From contig OX387205.1 of the NCBI GenBank assembly GCA_947561715.1, positions 5,895,001 to 5,959,000 on the forward strand: 64,000 bases of DNA, given 5' to 3'. This document shows positions 1-18,199 of this stretch, in pieces. Position 1 is the stretch's first letter. Each line of letters begins with the position of its first letter. The translations under genes and the position numbers were made by a program. The notes below the pieces were generated by a model that had not been told where the DNA came from, made no database searches, and was given only the letters and a program-made list of their open reading frames with translations. This DNA comes from Ascidia mentula (Eukaryota > Chordata > Ascidiacea > Phlebobranchia > Ascidiidae).

Positions 1-1112
1 TATGTATCTTTTGCTTAACTGACCAATATGATTAGGAGACACACTTATAATTTGGTTTAATGCCTTTGGTTTTTTATGCTGCAATTTTCAACACAAACGG
101 CAGTAAAAGCGCACACCAAAGCCGAGTATGCCAGAAGCGATAGTTGCCGTTACGAACATTTTCTTCGCCGAAAACTTGATTTTTGTTTTTAATGTTTGGT
201 AATCATATTCTCGAAAATTTTGCTTTGTATGACTATAAAAGTTGAATTTCCCCCAAAAAGAGTTAATCGCTGCAGCATGCACTACACTTGTTTTATTTGA
301 GAACTCCTATCTAAACAAATGCATTTTAGCCCAACTTTACGTGAGGTCTCCATTCCCACTGCAAAGATATAGTGTTTCTGTCATCAGCCAACAGAAACTC
401 CTTTTAATGATGAGAATAAATTCTTATAGCAGCAAAATTGTTGACTTTTTGTAAAATCAATTGGGCTTAGCAGAAAAAATTGCAACTACACCAAACTAAA
501 CATGAACAATATACGCGCGTATCGACACAATACGAAATTGCAACAAAGTGACCTCTTGACGAATCGTGGTGATCGGCATCGTTATAATTTGAAGCCGTTT
601 GGGCAATACAATTGCATAAACTTACGCGTGATTCAAACACAAATGCATGTCGAAATGAAAGAAGACGACATACAATAAAATAATACTTCAGATACTTTCA
701 CAAATAAAATGATAAAATAAATTGAATCATTAAATGAGATTAAAGGACGCGATGATGAACCATTTTTTTGCCCTTATGTTTTATTTTGCAACTCTTTTGT
801 GAAAGTTTTTTGCACTGCATTTTGTGTGAGTGATGCGGTTTTGCACATTTTCGACTTGCACAAATATAAGAAGGATGTTGTTGCCGTTTTGGGTGAGACG
901 AATGTTTATTAAACGTTGAAATCAAGTGAAGCAAGGTAAAGCGGCAAAGTTATCCGATTTTAAAGTTCGCTAAGAAGGTTTATCTGCCAGTGTTTTTTTG
1001 ACGTTGGAATGATATATACATATTATTGTCGAAAAGGCTACTATGTAATCTCCCAAATGCAGTTTGAATAACAAAATCGTTCATGATAGCGAACTGTACT
1101 TACAGGTACATC
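1..1112. other. No gene recognised upstream of DAXX
   Basis: AT-rich sequence with only short chance reading frames on both strands. I see no exon with good splice sites, no RNA gene and no clear repeat. It may hold the promoter and outron of the DAXX gene that starts at 1113. Confidence 0.5.
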
Positions 1113-4100
1113 ATGGCTGAAATAATCACTATTTCATCAGATAGTGATGATGAGGTAAAAGCTGTACCTGATTTAAAATCCTCACATGCACAAAAGAAAG
1201 AAAATAATGAAGTTGACTGCAGTGAAAACAATGAAAGTGATGTTTCAATCGAAAGTGAAAGCTTGTTGAATCTAGAAAAGCTTCAACCTAATGCAGCCAC
1301 AGCAACAAAAAGTTGTGGGAAGGAAAATGATGGTGATAGTCTTATGCCGGAGTCACAAAAAAGCTTGTTTGATAGGGTAAGTTTTAATTGACTATGTGAT
1401 GAAATATTTTACTGCTTTATCTGATACGGTAGTAGAGATCCCCTACGTATATGTGAAGGTTGCCTGGCAAGTTGTGCGGTACCTTGACCACAATATACCC
1501 CTTGAAACCACTGAGCTCCTGTAGCTCAGTTCGTAGAGCATTGGACATGGTTAGCCCAGGGTCGTGAGTTCAAACCTCACCGGGAGCTTGATTTTTCAAA
1601 TCTTGCTCCGACTTGTCAGAAAAAAGTGGCTGATCCAGCTAGGCTGTAATGCCTGGGCTGCCAAGCCTGCAAACCTAATGTGATGAAATATAGTTGAAAT
1701 TGTATGTGATTCAGTTTTTTTTAATATATGTGTGTCACAAGCAGTACACCAGCTAGATATGCAAAAATAAAGATAACTTGTTGGTGTTTTAATGTGTTCA
1801 CGAAAAGTTATGTGCAATGTTTGCCATTAAACTTGACTTTAATAGTGAAGCAATAGAGTTAAAAGTACTGGAATCTTTAATAAAGCTAAATATTTTTTAA
1901 CCAAACAACGCAATCTTAAGCTTACTCCTTATCGCTACATTGACAGCATAATTTGCAGTTTATGTGGAGGTTTCAATGTTGTGTAAGTTCTTCAGTCTTT
2001 GAACATTGGTATCTGCACATGTACTCCATAATAACCTTGTTTGAATTTCTAGTTTCTTTTCCAATGCGAACCACTTCTAGATCAGAAAAGGGAACTCAGT
2101 CCAACCAAGATTCTATCTTCTCTGAAAAAAGAGCATGGTAATGCTACAGATGATTTTAAAAGTTCACATGAGTACAGAGACATGCTGCTGAGGTGTTTTT
2201 GTATGTCTTAGTTTTCATTGTAAAATATTTCCATATACATTTTAATGCATACAGGGCGCTTGCTAAAGCAACGACAAATGCAAACATATATGTGATTGTT
2301 AATGATATTTATACACAACTGAAGCGACATAATGGAAAGAGGTAAACAATTGTTCATTACTATTGCTGTCACACAGGTTTTGTGTTTTTATAATTTTAAA
2401 GGAAAGAAATACAAAAGAAAGATGGCCCCCAGTTGGATGACACAAATCCAAAGAGGGTAAAACTCACCAAAGTCTTTCCTGGTAAATTAAAAAATATGTA
2501 GTTTATTTATTTTTCCAGTAGTAACATGCAAAATCCTTGTTTATGGTTTTACCTCACAAGAATGGACAGAAGATTATATTTTTTAGAGAAGCAAACTAAC
2601 ATATCTGAGGCCAGTGTCAAACATTCCAAGGATAAAATGCATGGGGAGAGTGAAAACCCAAGCAATAGTACCAAAGTGTCGTCAAACAAATTAGACGATC
2701 GTATTAAAAGATTGGAAGAATTGTTGCAAAATGTTAGTTAACTTTCTTTTTACTTTGGCAATGCAATATGACAAAGAATTGACATGATAAATATACTGGC
2801 CGCAACAATGTATATATATATAGTTTTATTGATTCTGTGTTCTGTTGCCTTAGATATCTAAAGAAATTAAAAGACTGCAAGCTCATGAGTTGTCATTAGA
2901 TGAAATGGATGAAGAAGACTCAACTTATGTAGTGGAGGATAAGTTGAAGAAAAGATTTATGAAAGTAAGTGAAATTATTAATATTTGCATTAATGTATTT
3001 ATTTTCAGTTGTTAAAACACATATAGTGTGAAGCAATCCTATTGAAGTTTCTGCAACTGAATGATTTTTCATATCTTCGTTAGAACAGTAAACTTTTATG
3101 TTAATTTGGGCATGGAAAACTTTTGTCAGGACTCAGGAGAAAGATCTTTGTTTTCATAGATATACATATTTTGCCTAATTATTGGCATCTACAGTATTTT
3201 TTATTGAAACCAATTTTCTACCATCAAAAAGGTTTTTACATAAAGAAAGTCTGATACTACATCTTAGTCATATAGCTGATCTAAATTTGTATTCAGGTTT
3301 ATGAGAGAATTTGCCAACTCAAAAAAGTTTCACTTAAAACTGGTCGTTTAAACGAGAGTAAAATTTCTGTCACATCTACAAGATATCCAGAGGTGAACAA
3401 AAAGGTAGAGAAATATGTTAACAAGTAAGTCTGAAGTAGCCACAGTGGTGACTCTTACCAGCACGGTAGAGAACGTCATTCCGGTAAATTAATTGTTGCT
3501 AGTTTAATAATTATTATTACTTGCGTTTGAAATCGCACATAGCATACAAAAAATGATTTATTTCCTTAATCGTTCCAGTAACATTTTTTTTATATTTATT
3601 ACTGTGTAGCCATGTACATTGTAAAATTGATTATAATTTTGTTTTGCACTGATCCTCCACAATGATTAACCCAAGTTGATATTTTTTTCATTTGTATTTT
3701 AGAGCAGAAAAGTTTCCGGACTTTTACGAGATTATGTTTCTTGTAAAAAGAGCAAGCAAACAGTCCAACCTCTTTCTACAATCAACTGAGATTAAAAAGC
3801 TATCTGAGGAGTTGTTTAAAGAAGTTGGAAAAAAATTGCAAGTGGGAAAAGTTGTGACTTGTTTTTAAATCTTGTGGAATAAATGGTTTTAAACTAATTC
3901 TGCCCAACTGTCATGTGTTGCTTACTGATGTTTTGTCGTGAGTGGTGGCATTGATTTGCGAACCAGTTATTAAACATTGTATTAGTTCATTGTGACCGAA
4001 CCTCTTTAAAATTAGCAATTTGCAACTGCTCCCATTTCATTGAATTTATCAAGAAAAAAATTATAGATGTTGTTTATTGTCTTGCAGGAACGTCGTCATT

Positions 4101-5047
4101 ATGACTTTATTTATAACTTCGGCAGTTATTTAATTGATCAGAAAAAGGCAATGGAAGATCCTGCTGATGAACATCCTGATTTGAAAAAGCAACTTGAAGA
4201 AAATCAGTTTGTGCATCTTTTGCTGCTTTAAAATATTTAACTATAATCCTGAATCTGCCTCTGTTGCTTGGTGGTAAAACAAATATCTTTATGTGCCAGT
4301 ATTTAAACAACTTATATAAGGCATGACAGCATCAGTACAATAGTTTAAGGTGAAAATACAAATATATAAAAATGTTTAATTGAGGCAGAAACTGAAAATG
4401 CCAGGTTACTTAAATTTATATTTCTGTTTTTTTTCCTATGAAAAAGATGATGTTGATAATCTTATACCCTTTTTGGGTCTTTGGGCCAGGTTGGTTTTCT
4501 GCAAAGCATTTCCAAGAAGTAAATTTACTTCTGGCAGAACTTAATATAACATCGGCTAGCAAACATTTCAGAAGGCCTAAATGCTCCAGACAAAAAAGTT
4601 TAACAATGAATTTATAAAATATTTTTATTGCAGAAAAGTTGGTGAAAGTGCAATTAATGACGTCCTTGAATCGTTTGTGCAAAAACAAAATGAACTTGAC
4701 ACGGTAAACCAACAAAACACTTCAAGTGACAAAGGGGAAAAAGAATCTGAGGATGGCAGTGAACCTCCAAGTGTATGTTAGAATCTGATATGATTTTTTC
4801 AATACAACTTTTATATTTTCTTTTGAAATCCATGTTTTTTAATGCCACTTGGTGTGTGTGACACAGGTGGAAACTTAACATTTGATATATTTCAATTGCA
4901 GAGTAAATGATTCTGCCCAACAGTATTGTTGGAAGACTTGTATTTAGGGAAGATTAACTTCTTTATTTTCAGGAACCACAAAGTGAGGAGGAAGATTCTG
5001 ATGAAAAAGAGCAGGAAGATGACTTAATAATCAAAGAAGAAACTTGA
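1113..5047 (+). CDS. DAXX: DAXX, death domain-associated protein (histone H3.3 chaperone)
   Basis: Nuclear protein that in other animals binds histone H3.3-H4 and, with ATRX, deposits it in heterochromatin. Exons: 1113-1376, 2053-2192, 2255-2341, 2402-2481, 2587-2732, 2854-2964, 3297-3424, 3703-3841, 4088-4206, 4634-4772, 4973-5047; 475 aa, against about 740 in human. The protein opens with a SUMO-interacting motif (EIITISSDSDDE, residues 3-14). The four-helix-bundle region follows (ANIYVIVNDIYTQLK), then the histone-binding domain with TRYPEVNKKVEKYVNK and LQERRHYDFIYNFGSYL, which matches human LQERRHLDLIYNFGCHL. The tail is acidic and ends in a second SIM-like patch (DDLIIKEET). The long Ser/Pro C-terminal region of vertebrate DAXX is missing. 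I chose ATG 1113, not 1083, because an acceptor-like ttacag lies between them, as expected for trans-splicing. Reading past exon 8 adds eight codons to a TAA at 3866-3868, with AATAAA at 3878, so a short isoform is possible. Confidence 0.93.
1515..1700 (+). repeat. tRNA-derived SINE copy in DAXX intron 1
   Basis: Positions 1515-1587 fold like a tRNA: the acceptor arms GCTCCTG and CGGGAGC pair, the D arm is GCTC/GAGC, and the T arm is GTGAG-TTCAAAC-CTCAC. The anticodon stem has a mismatch, so this is unlikely to be a working tRNA; the best fold puts GGT in the anticodon loop. The tRNA part runs straight into a body (gtggctgatccagctaggct...) also found at 37.6-37.8 kb and, inverted, near 21.96-22.03 kb. 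That marks a SINE family with a tRNA head. Ciona is known to carry such SINEs (for example Cics-1); I could not check which family this is. Confidence 0.75.
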
Positions 5048-5992
5048 TCTGAGAGTTTTTCCTGAAATATTCAGAAATCTTAACTTGCTGGTCCCACTAA
5101 GGAAAACAAAATGAGAAATGCAGAGTACTGTAGAATGTTTTTTCAATATTGTGCCAAATATTTGTGTTGTTGTAACATGGGAAAAGGGTTAAGTAATATT
5201 TATCTTGTACGGCCGTTGCTATATGGCATATAAAGTTCTGCTCTCCTGGCAAACAAAGTGTTAAATCTACTGTCATTTTGTCTACGAGACTTCTTCAAAG
5301 CTATATTATAACCTGTATGGCAGGCAAACAATGGTTTGTTAAATTCCAGTTAATTTTTGCCAGATAAGCAATACTTACAAATCACATTTGTCTCTCTTAT
5401 AGACCCCTTACATGTCCCGTGACAAGATATACGAAAAAATATACCCTACTTCCAACAACTAAACAATATAATATCTCATTGGCTGTGCAGATAATCTTAG
5501 TTATTATAATTCTAAGTTTGTAATTAAAACAGCTTTTTTCGTTTTGGACAGGTTTTAGGCAACTTAGGTTGCACCAAACTAAACTAATCCTTATATATAA
5601 ATTGTGAATTCAACTGCAGTATAAATTGCACCTGATGACAGTTTTTGTGAATTTTGCATTTCTAATCTTATTTAAAAAAAAAACATGTTGTTTTGATTCC
5701 ATCTTTTTCATGGGCAAAAATTTTCTAGTTGTTTTTCAAGTCTGTCTCGGTTTTTACTATTGTCCTATACCTTGGGACAAACTTGTCACAATTTCGCAAA
5801 ACTGTTTTTGTGACAATTTTCTTCAATTTGTTTGGTTTTATCATTGTGTCTTCTCTACCTTATGTAATAAAAATGCAAAGTACAAAAATATATTAAGTAG
5901 CGAAAAAGAGCAAACACATATATCACTATCATAGAAAAAATAATATTTGTACAAGGTCACTTTCATAGACTTTTTTGACAAATACTACTGAA
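5048..5992. other. Convergent intergenic region between DAXX and tectonic
   Basis: AT-rich 3' flanks of two convergent genes. An AATAAA on the + strand at 5867-5872 could end long DAXX transcripts. The 102-codon frame at 5626-5934 is of low complexity, with no recognisable domain, and I do not call it a gene. Confidence 0.5.
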
Positions 5993-7675
5993 CTAACTAC
6001 AGCTCAATAAACAAGACAAGAAAACAAATACAATTTGCCACAACATATTTGTGGATGGAATTTTAGCACTACTTTTAAAAGGAAAAAAGAAATCACTGGG
6101 TAAGGTAAGCTGGACCGATGGTGGGGCTTGAAGGACAGACACTGGAGTTTCAGAGACATCAGCAAAGGACACCGACATTGATACTTCCACAAACTGAGTG
6201 TTTGAGCAAGTTGGATTGAAACAAACCAACTCTAAACTTTGAGGGTTGTTGTATGTGTAACTTGCTCCAATTATTTGTGGTTGTGGGTTAGCAATGTCAC
6301 CATTGTTTGCATAAAGAAACTGAAACTGTCCACCAGTGACCAGGTTTGTGCAGGAAATGGTTGCAGAAGGAGGAACCGTTTGTGTGGGTTTTAATATTTC
6401 TGTCCATTGTGATGGATCAAGGTTGGTTCTACTACTGTTACCAAATGAACCAACAAACAAATGCCCTAAAATAAAATTACTGCGGTCAAGAGCTGAGTAT
6501 ATTTCTTGTTGCAAAACTTGACAGTCAATAGAATTATTAAATTCTAATCTACATCCCACATGAACATCTTTGCCAAAAAGTATTGGCGTGTCACCTACAT
6601 TTGCACAACCGGCTGTACTAGGCTGCATAACAGTAATTCCAACATTTGGGTTTGCATTGGCAACAACATCAGCTAATGTATTGTTGCTTTTTACAGATAT
6701 AAGGGGAAAACCAACCAAATACCCAGGATTGCCGCTTTTTTGTTCCAAAGGTAACACAGTGTTACTGTCAACAAACTCGACAATGTAGCTTTGAGCAAAA
6801 AGTGTTGAACCAGGGTTAATTTCTTGAGTCTGTGTTGCTGCAACTGACAATATTCCATTTGTTCCACTTGTGTTGAATGTAAGAATAACTGGAGAAACCA
6901 GCTGACTGCAAGTGACAGAATTTGAACAGTTACTTAATGAAGTTATAGTTATCAGACCTGAATGATCAAAAGGGTTGGACAAGTTAACAGCTTCCTGGAA
7001 AATGGCTGGAGATGGTGCAACTTTAAATGAGCTCGTAAAATTCACACACTGCAAAGCTGGATTTTCTGAACAAATGGAAGTTGAATTTGTACCAGACCAT
7101 GTACATGAGGTATCTGTTGACATCAAGTATTTGATGGGACTGTACTGGCATCTGTTGGACAATCCACTCATGGGCACATTGAGGAAACCAGTCTCTCCAG
7201 TTGAATAAACAACATATATTGGATCACCAGATCTGTAAAAAGACTCGAACACTAGAGCTGGTGGTGGAGTTTGTTGAAATGTAAAGGCATTTGACACCTG
7301 GTTAAAACAAGTGTCTGCTGCAAGACAAGCTGGTTGAATGTAAAAATTTCTTTCAGAAAATGAATCTCTTTGAATGCAAAACAATCCATCTTGGTTGACT
7401 TGTGTTGTAATTGGTAAATTGTTTACAAATACCACCTGGTCATAAACACATTGTAGTGTATTTGTGGGTGCGCCAGTGTCAAGACAAGTACTAAACGTTA
7501 GAGTATCATTTCCATTGACAATACAATCTGGGTCACAGCAGCAGTTAACATCACATGATGGTGAGGTCAGATCACACACACAAGTTGTCTGTCCCTTTGA
7601 AAGCCATGGTTGGGTTACAATGTTAACAAGCAGGATAAAAAATAAGTTTCTTATCATGCTGGTTTTTAAATACAA
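5993..7675 (-). CDS. TCTN: Tectonic family protein (TCTN1-like), intronless
   Basis: Tectonics are secreted or membrane parts of the MKS/B9 complex at the ciliary transition zone, which gates entry to the cilium and affects Hedgehog signalling. One 560-codon frame holds the whole protein. It has an N-terminal signal peptide (hydrophobic core IRNLFFILLVNIV; ATG 7657 is an alternative start six codons in). The Cys-rich tectonic signature CVCDLTSPSCDVNCCCDPDC lies at residues 32-51, followed by the long DUF1619-type region with SGNPGYLVGFPL, matching SGNPGYVVGLPL of human TCTN1. Near the end is LPSDFFFPF, as in TCTN1. Beyond that a short hydrophobic tail (IVFVFLSCLL) may anchor the protein. Vertebrate tectonic genes have many exons and every confidently identified gene nearby is split, so an intronless copy is odd and may come from retroposition. 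It is convergent with DAXX and divergent from KPNB1. Confidence 0.93.
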   Translation of the reverse strand: MYLKTSMIRNLFFILLVNIVTQPWLSKGQTTCVCDLTSPSCDVNCCCDPDCIVNGNDTLTFSTCLDTGAPTNTLQCVYDQVVFVNNLPITTQVNQDGLFCIQRDSFSERNFYIQPACLAADTCFNQVSNAFTFQQTPPPALVFESFYRSGDPIYVVYSTGETGFLNVPMSGLSNRCQYSPIKYLMSTDTSCTWSGTNSTSICSENPALQCVNFTSSFKVAPSPAIFQEAVNLSNPFDHSGLITITSLSNCSNSVTCSQLVSPVILTFNTSGTNGILSVAATQTQEINPGSTLFAQSYIVEFVDSNTVLPLEQKSGNPGYLVGFPLISVKSNNTLADVVANANPNVGITVMQPSTAGCANVGDTPILFGKDVHVGCRLEFNNSIDCQVLQQEIYSALDRSNFILGHLFVGSFGNSSRTNLDPSQWTEILKPTQTVPPSATISCTNLVTGGQFQFLYANNGDIANPQPQIIGASYTYNNPQSLELVCFNPTCSNTQFVEVSMSVSFADVSETPVSVLQAPPSVQLTLPSDFFFPFKSSAKIPSTNMLWQIVFVFLSCLLSCS

Positions 7676-9618
7676 ATTCCGCTTTAAAATAAAAAATAAA
7701 TTATTTAATTGGTGCGTACGTTGGACTCATACCAAATACAACTGAAATTTGATTTTCAAAGTCATTTTGCTTTACAAGAACAACAGTTAAAGACAAATAC
7801 CTTTAGTAACATTTAAATTCACGAACAGTTGCAAATATTTTTGAAGCCCTCGCATCGCAACGTTTACACTAAATCCGGCCCCACACAGCACAAATTGCCC
7901 ACAAAATAATAAAAACAATGGTTAAAAATGATTGGTATTCTATCATGTTTTTATTAGATATATTTATGCGCTGTTAACAAGAAAATAAATAAGCATTTTT
8001 TCGAACAATATTGTCATTGCAAAAATGGACCGAATATTGAAATGTTGTTTGTTTGTTCTTGAATTGTTTCATTTAAAGCACAAATATAATGACCGTTGTA
8101 GGATTTATGTTATGTTCACTCAGTGATAACACAAAACCTAACTATGACTCCATAGAGACTCCAACACTGTGCAATTAAGAATTACTGGATTGTATTAAAA
8201 TTAGTAAAGCAGTAAATCCAATGATGTGTAATGAGGCAGTACAAATTTCGATGTTACGGTTCAGAAACTGTCTGGCTTTACAGCCCAAGCGATCAATTAT
8301 ATAGACTCAATTTCAGACGTGTTGACCGGGTAAAAATGTCATAAAACAAATGTAGATAACAAAGAATCATAAGGTTTTGGTCAGCGGAAAATTCCGGTCA
8401 CTAGAAGCTGATCAAGATAAATTTCTCCCAGGTGCGAGAGCGGGCTTATCAGATTAATAACGCACGAGTATCGTGACAAGGCGAATTAAAGAGTGCATGC
8501 GTTAATGAATGAAAGTTGGTTAAACAATTAAAAGCGATAAAATACAATTTTAGATGGACTCGAAAACCAGCTAGGTTAAACCAAAATATGTTGTGATGAA
8601 ATCATCTAAAAGAGGCCTGTGGTCTGCAATGTGGAAGCTACAAATACATTGGCACAAAGTTGCAATCAGGCCCAATATTTTTTAAAACAGAATGTCACAG
8701 GTACGGGAGATCATTTTTGGCAGACGTTATGCAACAAAATGCGCCATTTCCGTGTAAAGGTGCGACCTCTGACTATGGCTCACCACAGGTCGCAATGTTG
8801 CGGTTGACGCCTTAATTGCCCAGTCGTGCAGCTTTATATATCACCTGACCCATTGAACGATTGTATAATATGATAGACGTGCATCGTTTTGCACGTATCG
8901 GTTGATAAAAAAAAACTGTGTGAATCCGAGCACTTTCTTAGATTACGGAAATAATTTTTAAGAATGCCTACGGCAAAATAGCGGCTCGCTTAATTTGCGA
9001 TGACAAACCCAACAAAACCCTGCGTAAAAAAAATTTTTTTTTGTGATCATTAAAGTGAGGCAAAACCTTTGGAGGCATGTGTTTGAGAATGACAAGATCA
9101 ACTATTTGTTGTTGCAACTTTTCAATGTACGGTTTGGCACAGATTACACCAATGTTGTACGTATCGCAAAGCTTGTTACATTTGAAATTATTTTGACATT
9201 TTACCGCTTTACGCACACATCATTGGATTTCGACAAATCCTTCCGCATGGGTTTCTTTTTCGAAGGTCTTCAACAATTATCTCTGTAGGAAGTTGTTCCT
9301 AAAAAAGGGTATGAAGCAGAAAATTCTGAGAATATTTGTAAACTTATATTACTGCTGATACTTGCTGTTGTGTCGTTGCAACTATTGTAACCTAACGACC
9401 AGGTTTACTGTGTATATTGTTCCCAGCTCTCTAGAAAAACGTCCGTTTTTAACTTGATATCAAACTTACAATTTATTAACATACTTTTTTCCAAGAATCA
9501 CGATTCGTAAATAATGTTTTTCACATAATTTTGTGTGTATCGTTTTAACAGTTAACCACTTTGTTATTTGCTTCCTTTTTTTAAAGAAAATTTAAGCATT
9601 GGTAGCAAAAAAGACAAG
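7676..9618. other. Divergent intergenic region, tectonic / KPNB1
   Basis: About 1.9 kb between two divergently transcribed genes, presumably carrying both promoters. The short frames at 8619-8807 and 9043-9288 have no recognisable domain. Just before KPNB1, a pyrimidine run ending ttttttaaag (near 9580) looks like a trans-splice acceptor. Confidence 0.45.
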
Positions 9619-16650
<7,032 letters not shown>

Positions 16651-18199
16651 CCACAATTTGCAAGGCGGTAATATATACCAAAATGTCTGCACATTTTTCT
16701 GCTTAGCATGAAAGTCAATCGGAGAGTTTGTGGAGATTTGCATTCCATTAGGACTGGTTACTTTCCTTGGCCGAGATCAAATTAGGACCTTGAAAATCGC
16801 CCACACTATTATCATAAAATTATTTGCATAAATTCAACGAACTACTACTTTCTATTAATATAATATCCGTATGTTTGTCATAATTTAAGCTCCTACAGTG
16901 TGTTTGTAATTTTAGAGTCGTTACTAATAACTAAAATTGTTGTTTCAGGCAAATGTTAGGGGACAATCGTTCCTGCGCTCCTCCGATGTTGCGTGCGTTG
17001 TGTTGAAATGCCTGACGCGTGACCAAATGTGTCTGTCCATCCGAACCATTGTGACAATGGACGGTTGTGACGCAATAAACCCCTACTGGGCGTGCGTATG
17101 TGTGAGCGGTATGTTGTATGACTGTCACTGTGCCTTAATGAGTGTGTTAAACATTTCTGCAGTGTGGTATGCGCAATCGTCTAACGCTGGGCGAAGTTTG
17201 CGAAATGCGAGTGCTTGTGTATGACTGAATCACGGGACTACAACGTCACGAAGACTGCCACCAGTTGAAATCTTCCGCTGTATTAAAGAAATATAACAAA
17301 CCAGTTCACAACATGGTGCTCGTTGCCACGAACCCGTTCAAGTGTAGAGTTTTTTTCTACAAGTTCACTTTTCAAAAATGTTCTAATGCGGCTTGCCGAA
17401 AAAATTTTGTAGTTCCTTTATTGCGTGCGCGAGTGAAAACCATGTTTGTCCTTGATCCTATTCTAACAATGCTACCCTGTATTTCCCCGATGGTCAAAAG
17501 TTTCCCTTGCAAAAAATGCTGTTTGTTGTGTGTACTATTCATTTATGTGCCCTTTGACACAAAGTAAATCGCAAAAACTACCAGATTTAGCGCTTGAAAT
17601 TTTTCTGTAGACCTAAATCGTAAAGGTTCATACACCGCGTTACACAATATTTCAATGGAGGAGGTTTTGAACAGAAGATTGGTGAACCAAGTAATATTAT
17701 CCTTTTTAATGATTTTGTATAACGTTGCTTATCAATTACTGTAGTTTCTTAAATGCAGCGGCTGGTAATACATTAAATGTAACAAAACGATCACTAGTTG
17801 ACTTAAATCCGAATGCCGTTAAAAGCTACATTTGCGTCACTGAACAAACATACCTTTCTGGGCGGCCAAAAGAGTTCTGTTTAATCGCGAATTGTGAAGA
17901 AGAACGTTCCGATTTCTTGAGCCAAATGTTTACTTGTGGGGTGGTGCGAATGTCTGGAAAGATCAACGCTACCTCCTAAACCCGGATTGCGAACAATACA
18001 ATCGCGTTTGGCGTTACTTAAAAATGTCAAGCAAGGTTAACTAGTACAATTCCAGTTGTGATGTCAGACACCTTTACAAGCAATGGGCCAATGTTGATTG
18101 AAATACGTTATGGTTGAGGTAGTGTCAGACAAGATGTACAATCTGCCGTCAAGTATTTGCTCAATATCAGTTGCTTGCACTAGAACCAGATGCCGTACA
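16651..18199. other. KPNB1 3' flank and unassigned ORFs
   Basis: Holds the KPNB1 3' UTR. A frame at 17743-17979 starts after a good acceptor (aaatgcag) and reads well (for example SLVDLNPNAVKSYICVTEQ). It has no start codon, no matching upstream donor phase and no family I recognise, so it may be an exon of an unknown or dead gene. The frame 16937-17224 is weaker still. Confidence 0.3.

Noticed and set aside
1515-1587. A functional tRNA gene
   Set aside because: The anticodon stem is imperfect and the tRNA part continues into a dispersed SINE body.
5626-5934. A 102-codon frame as a small gene
   Set aside because: Low-complexity Phe-rich sequence in a convergent 3' region with no domain.
18098-18199. 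Longer N-terminus for the sulfotransferase
   Set aside because: It would put 34 extra residues before the signal anchor; possible but not needed, and ATG 18200 gives a typical type II start.
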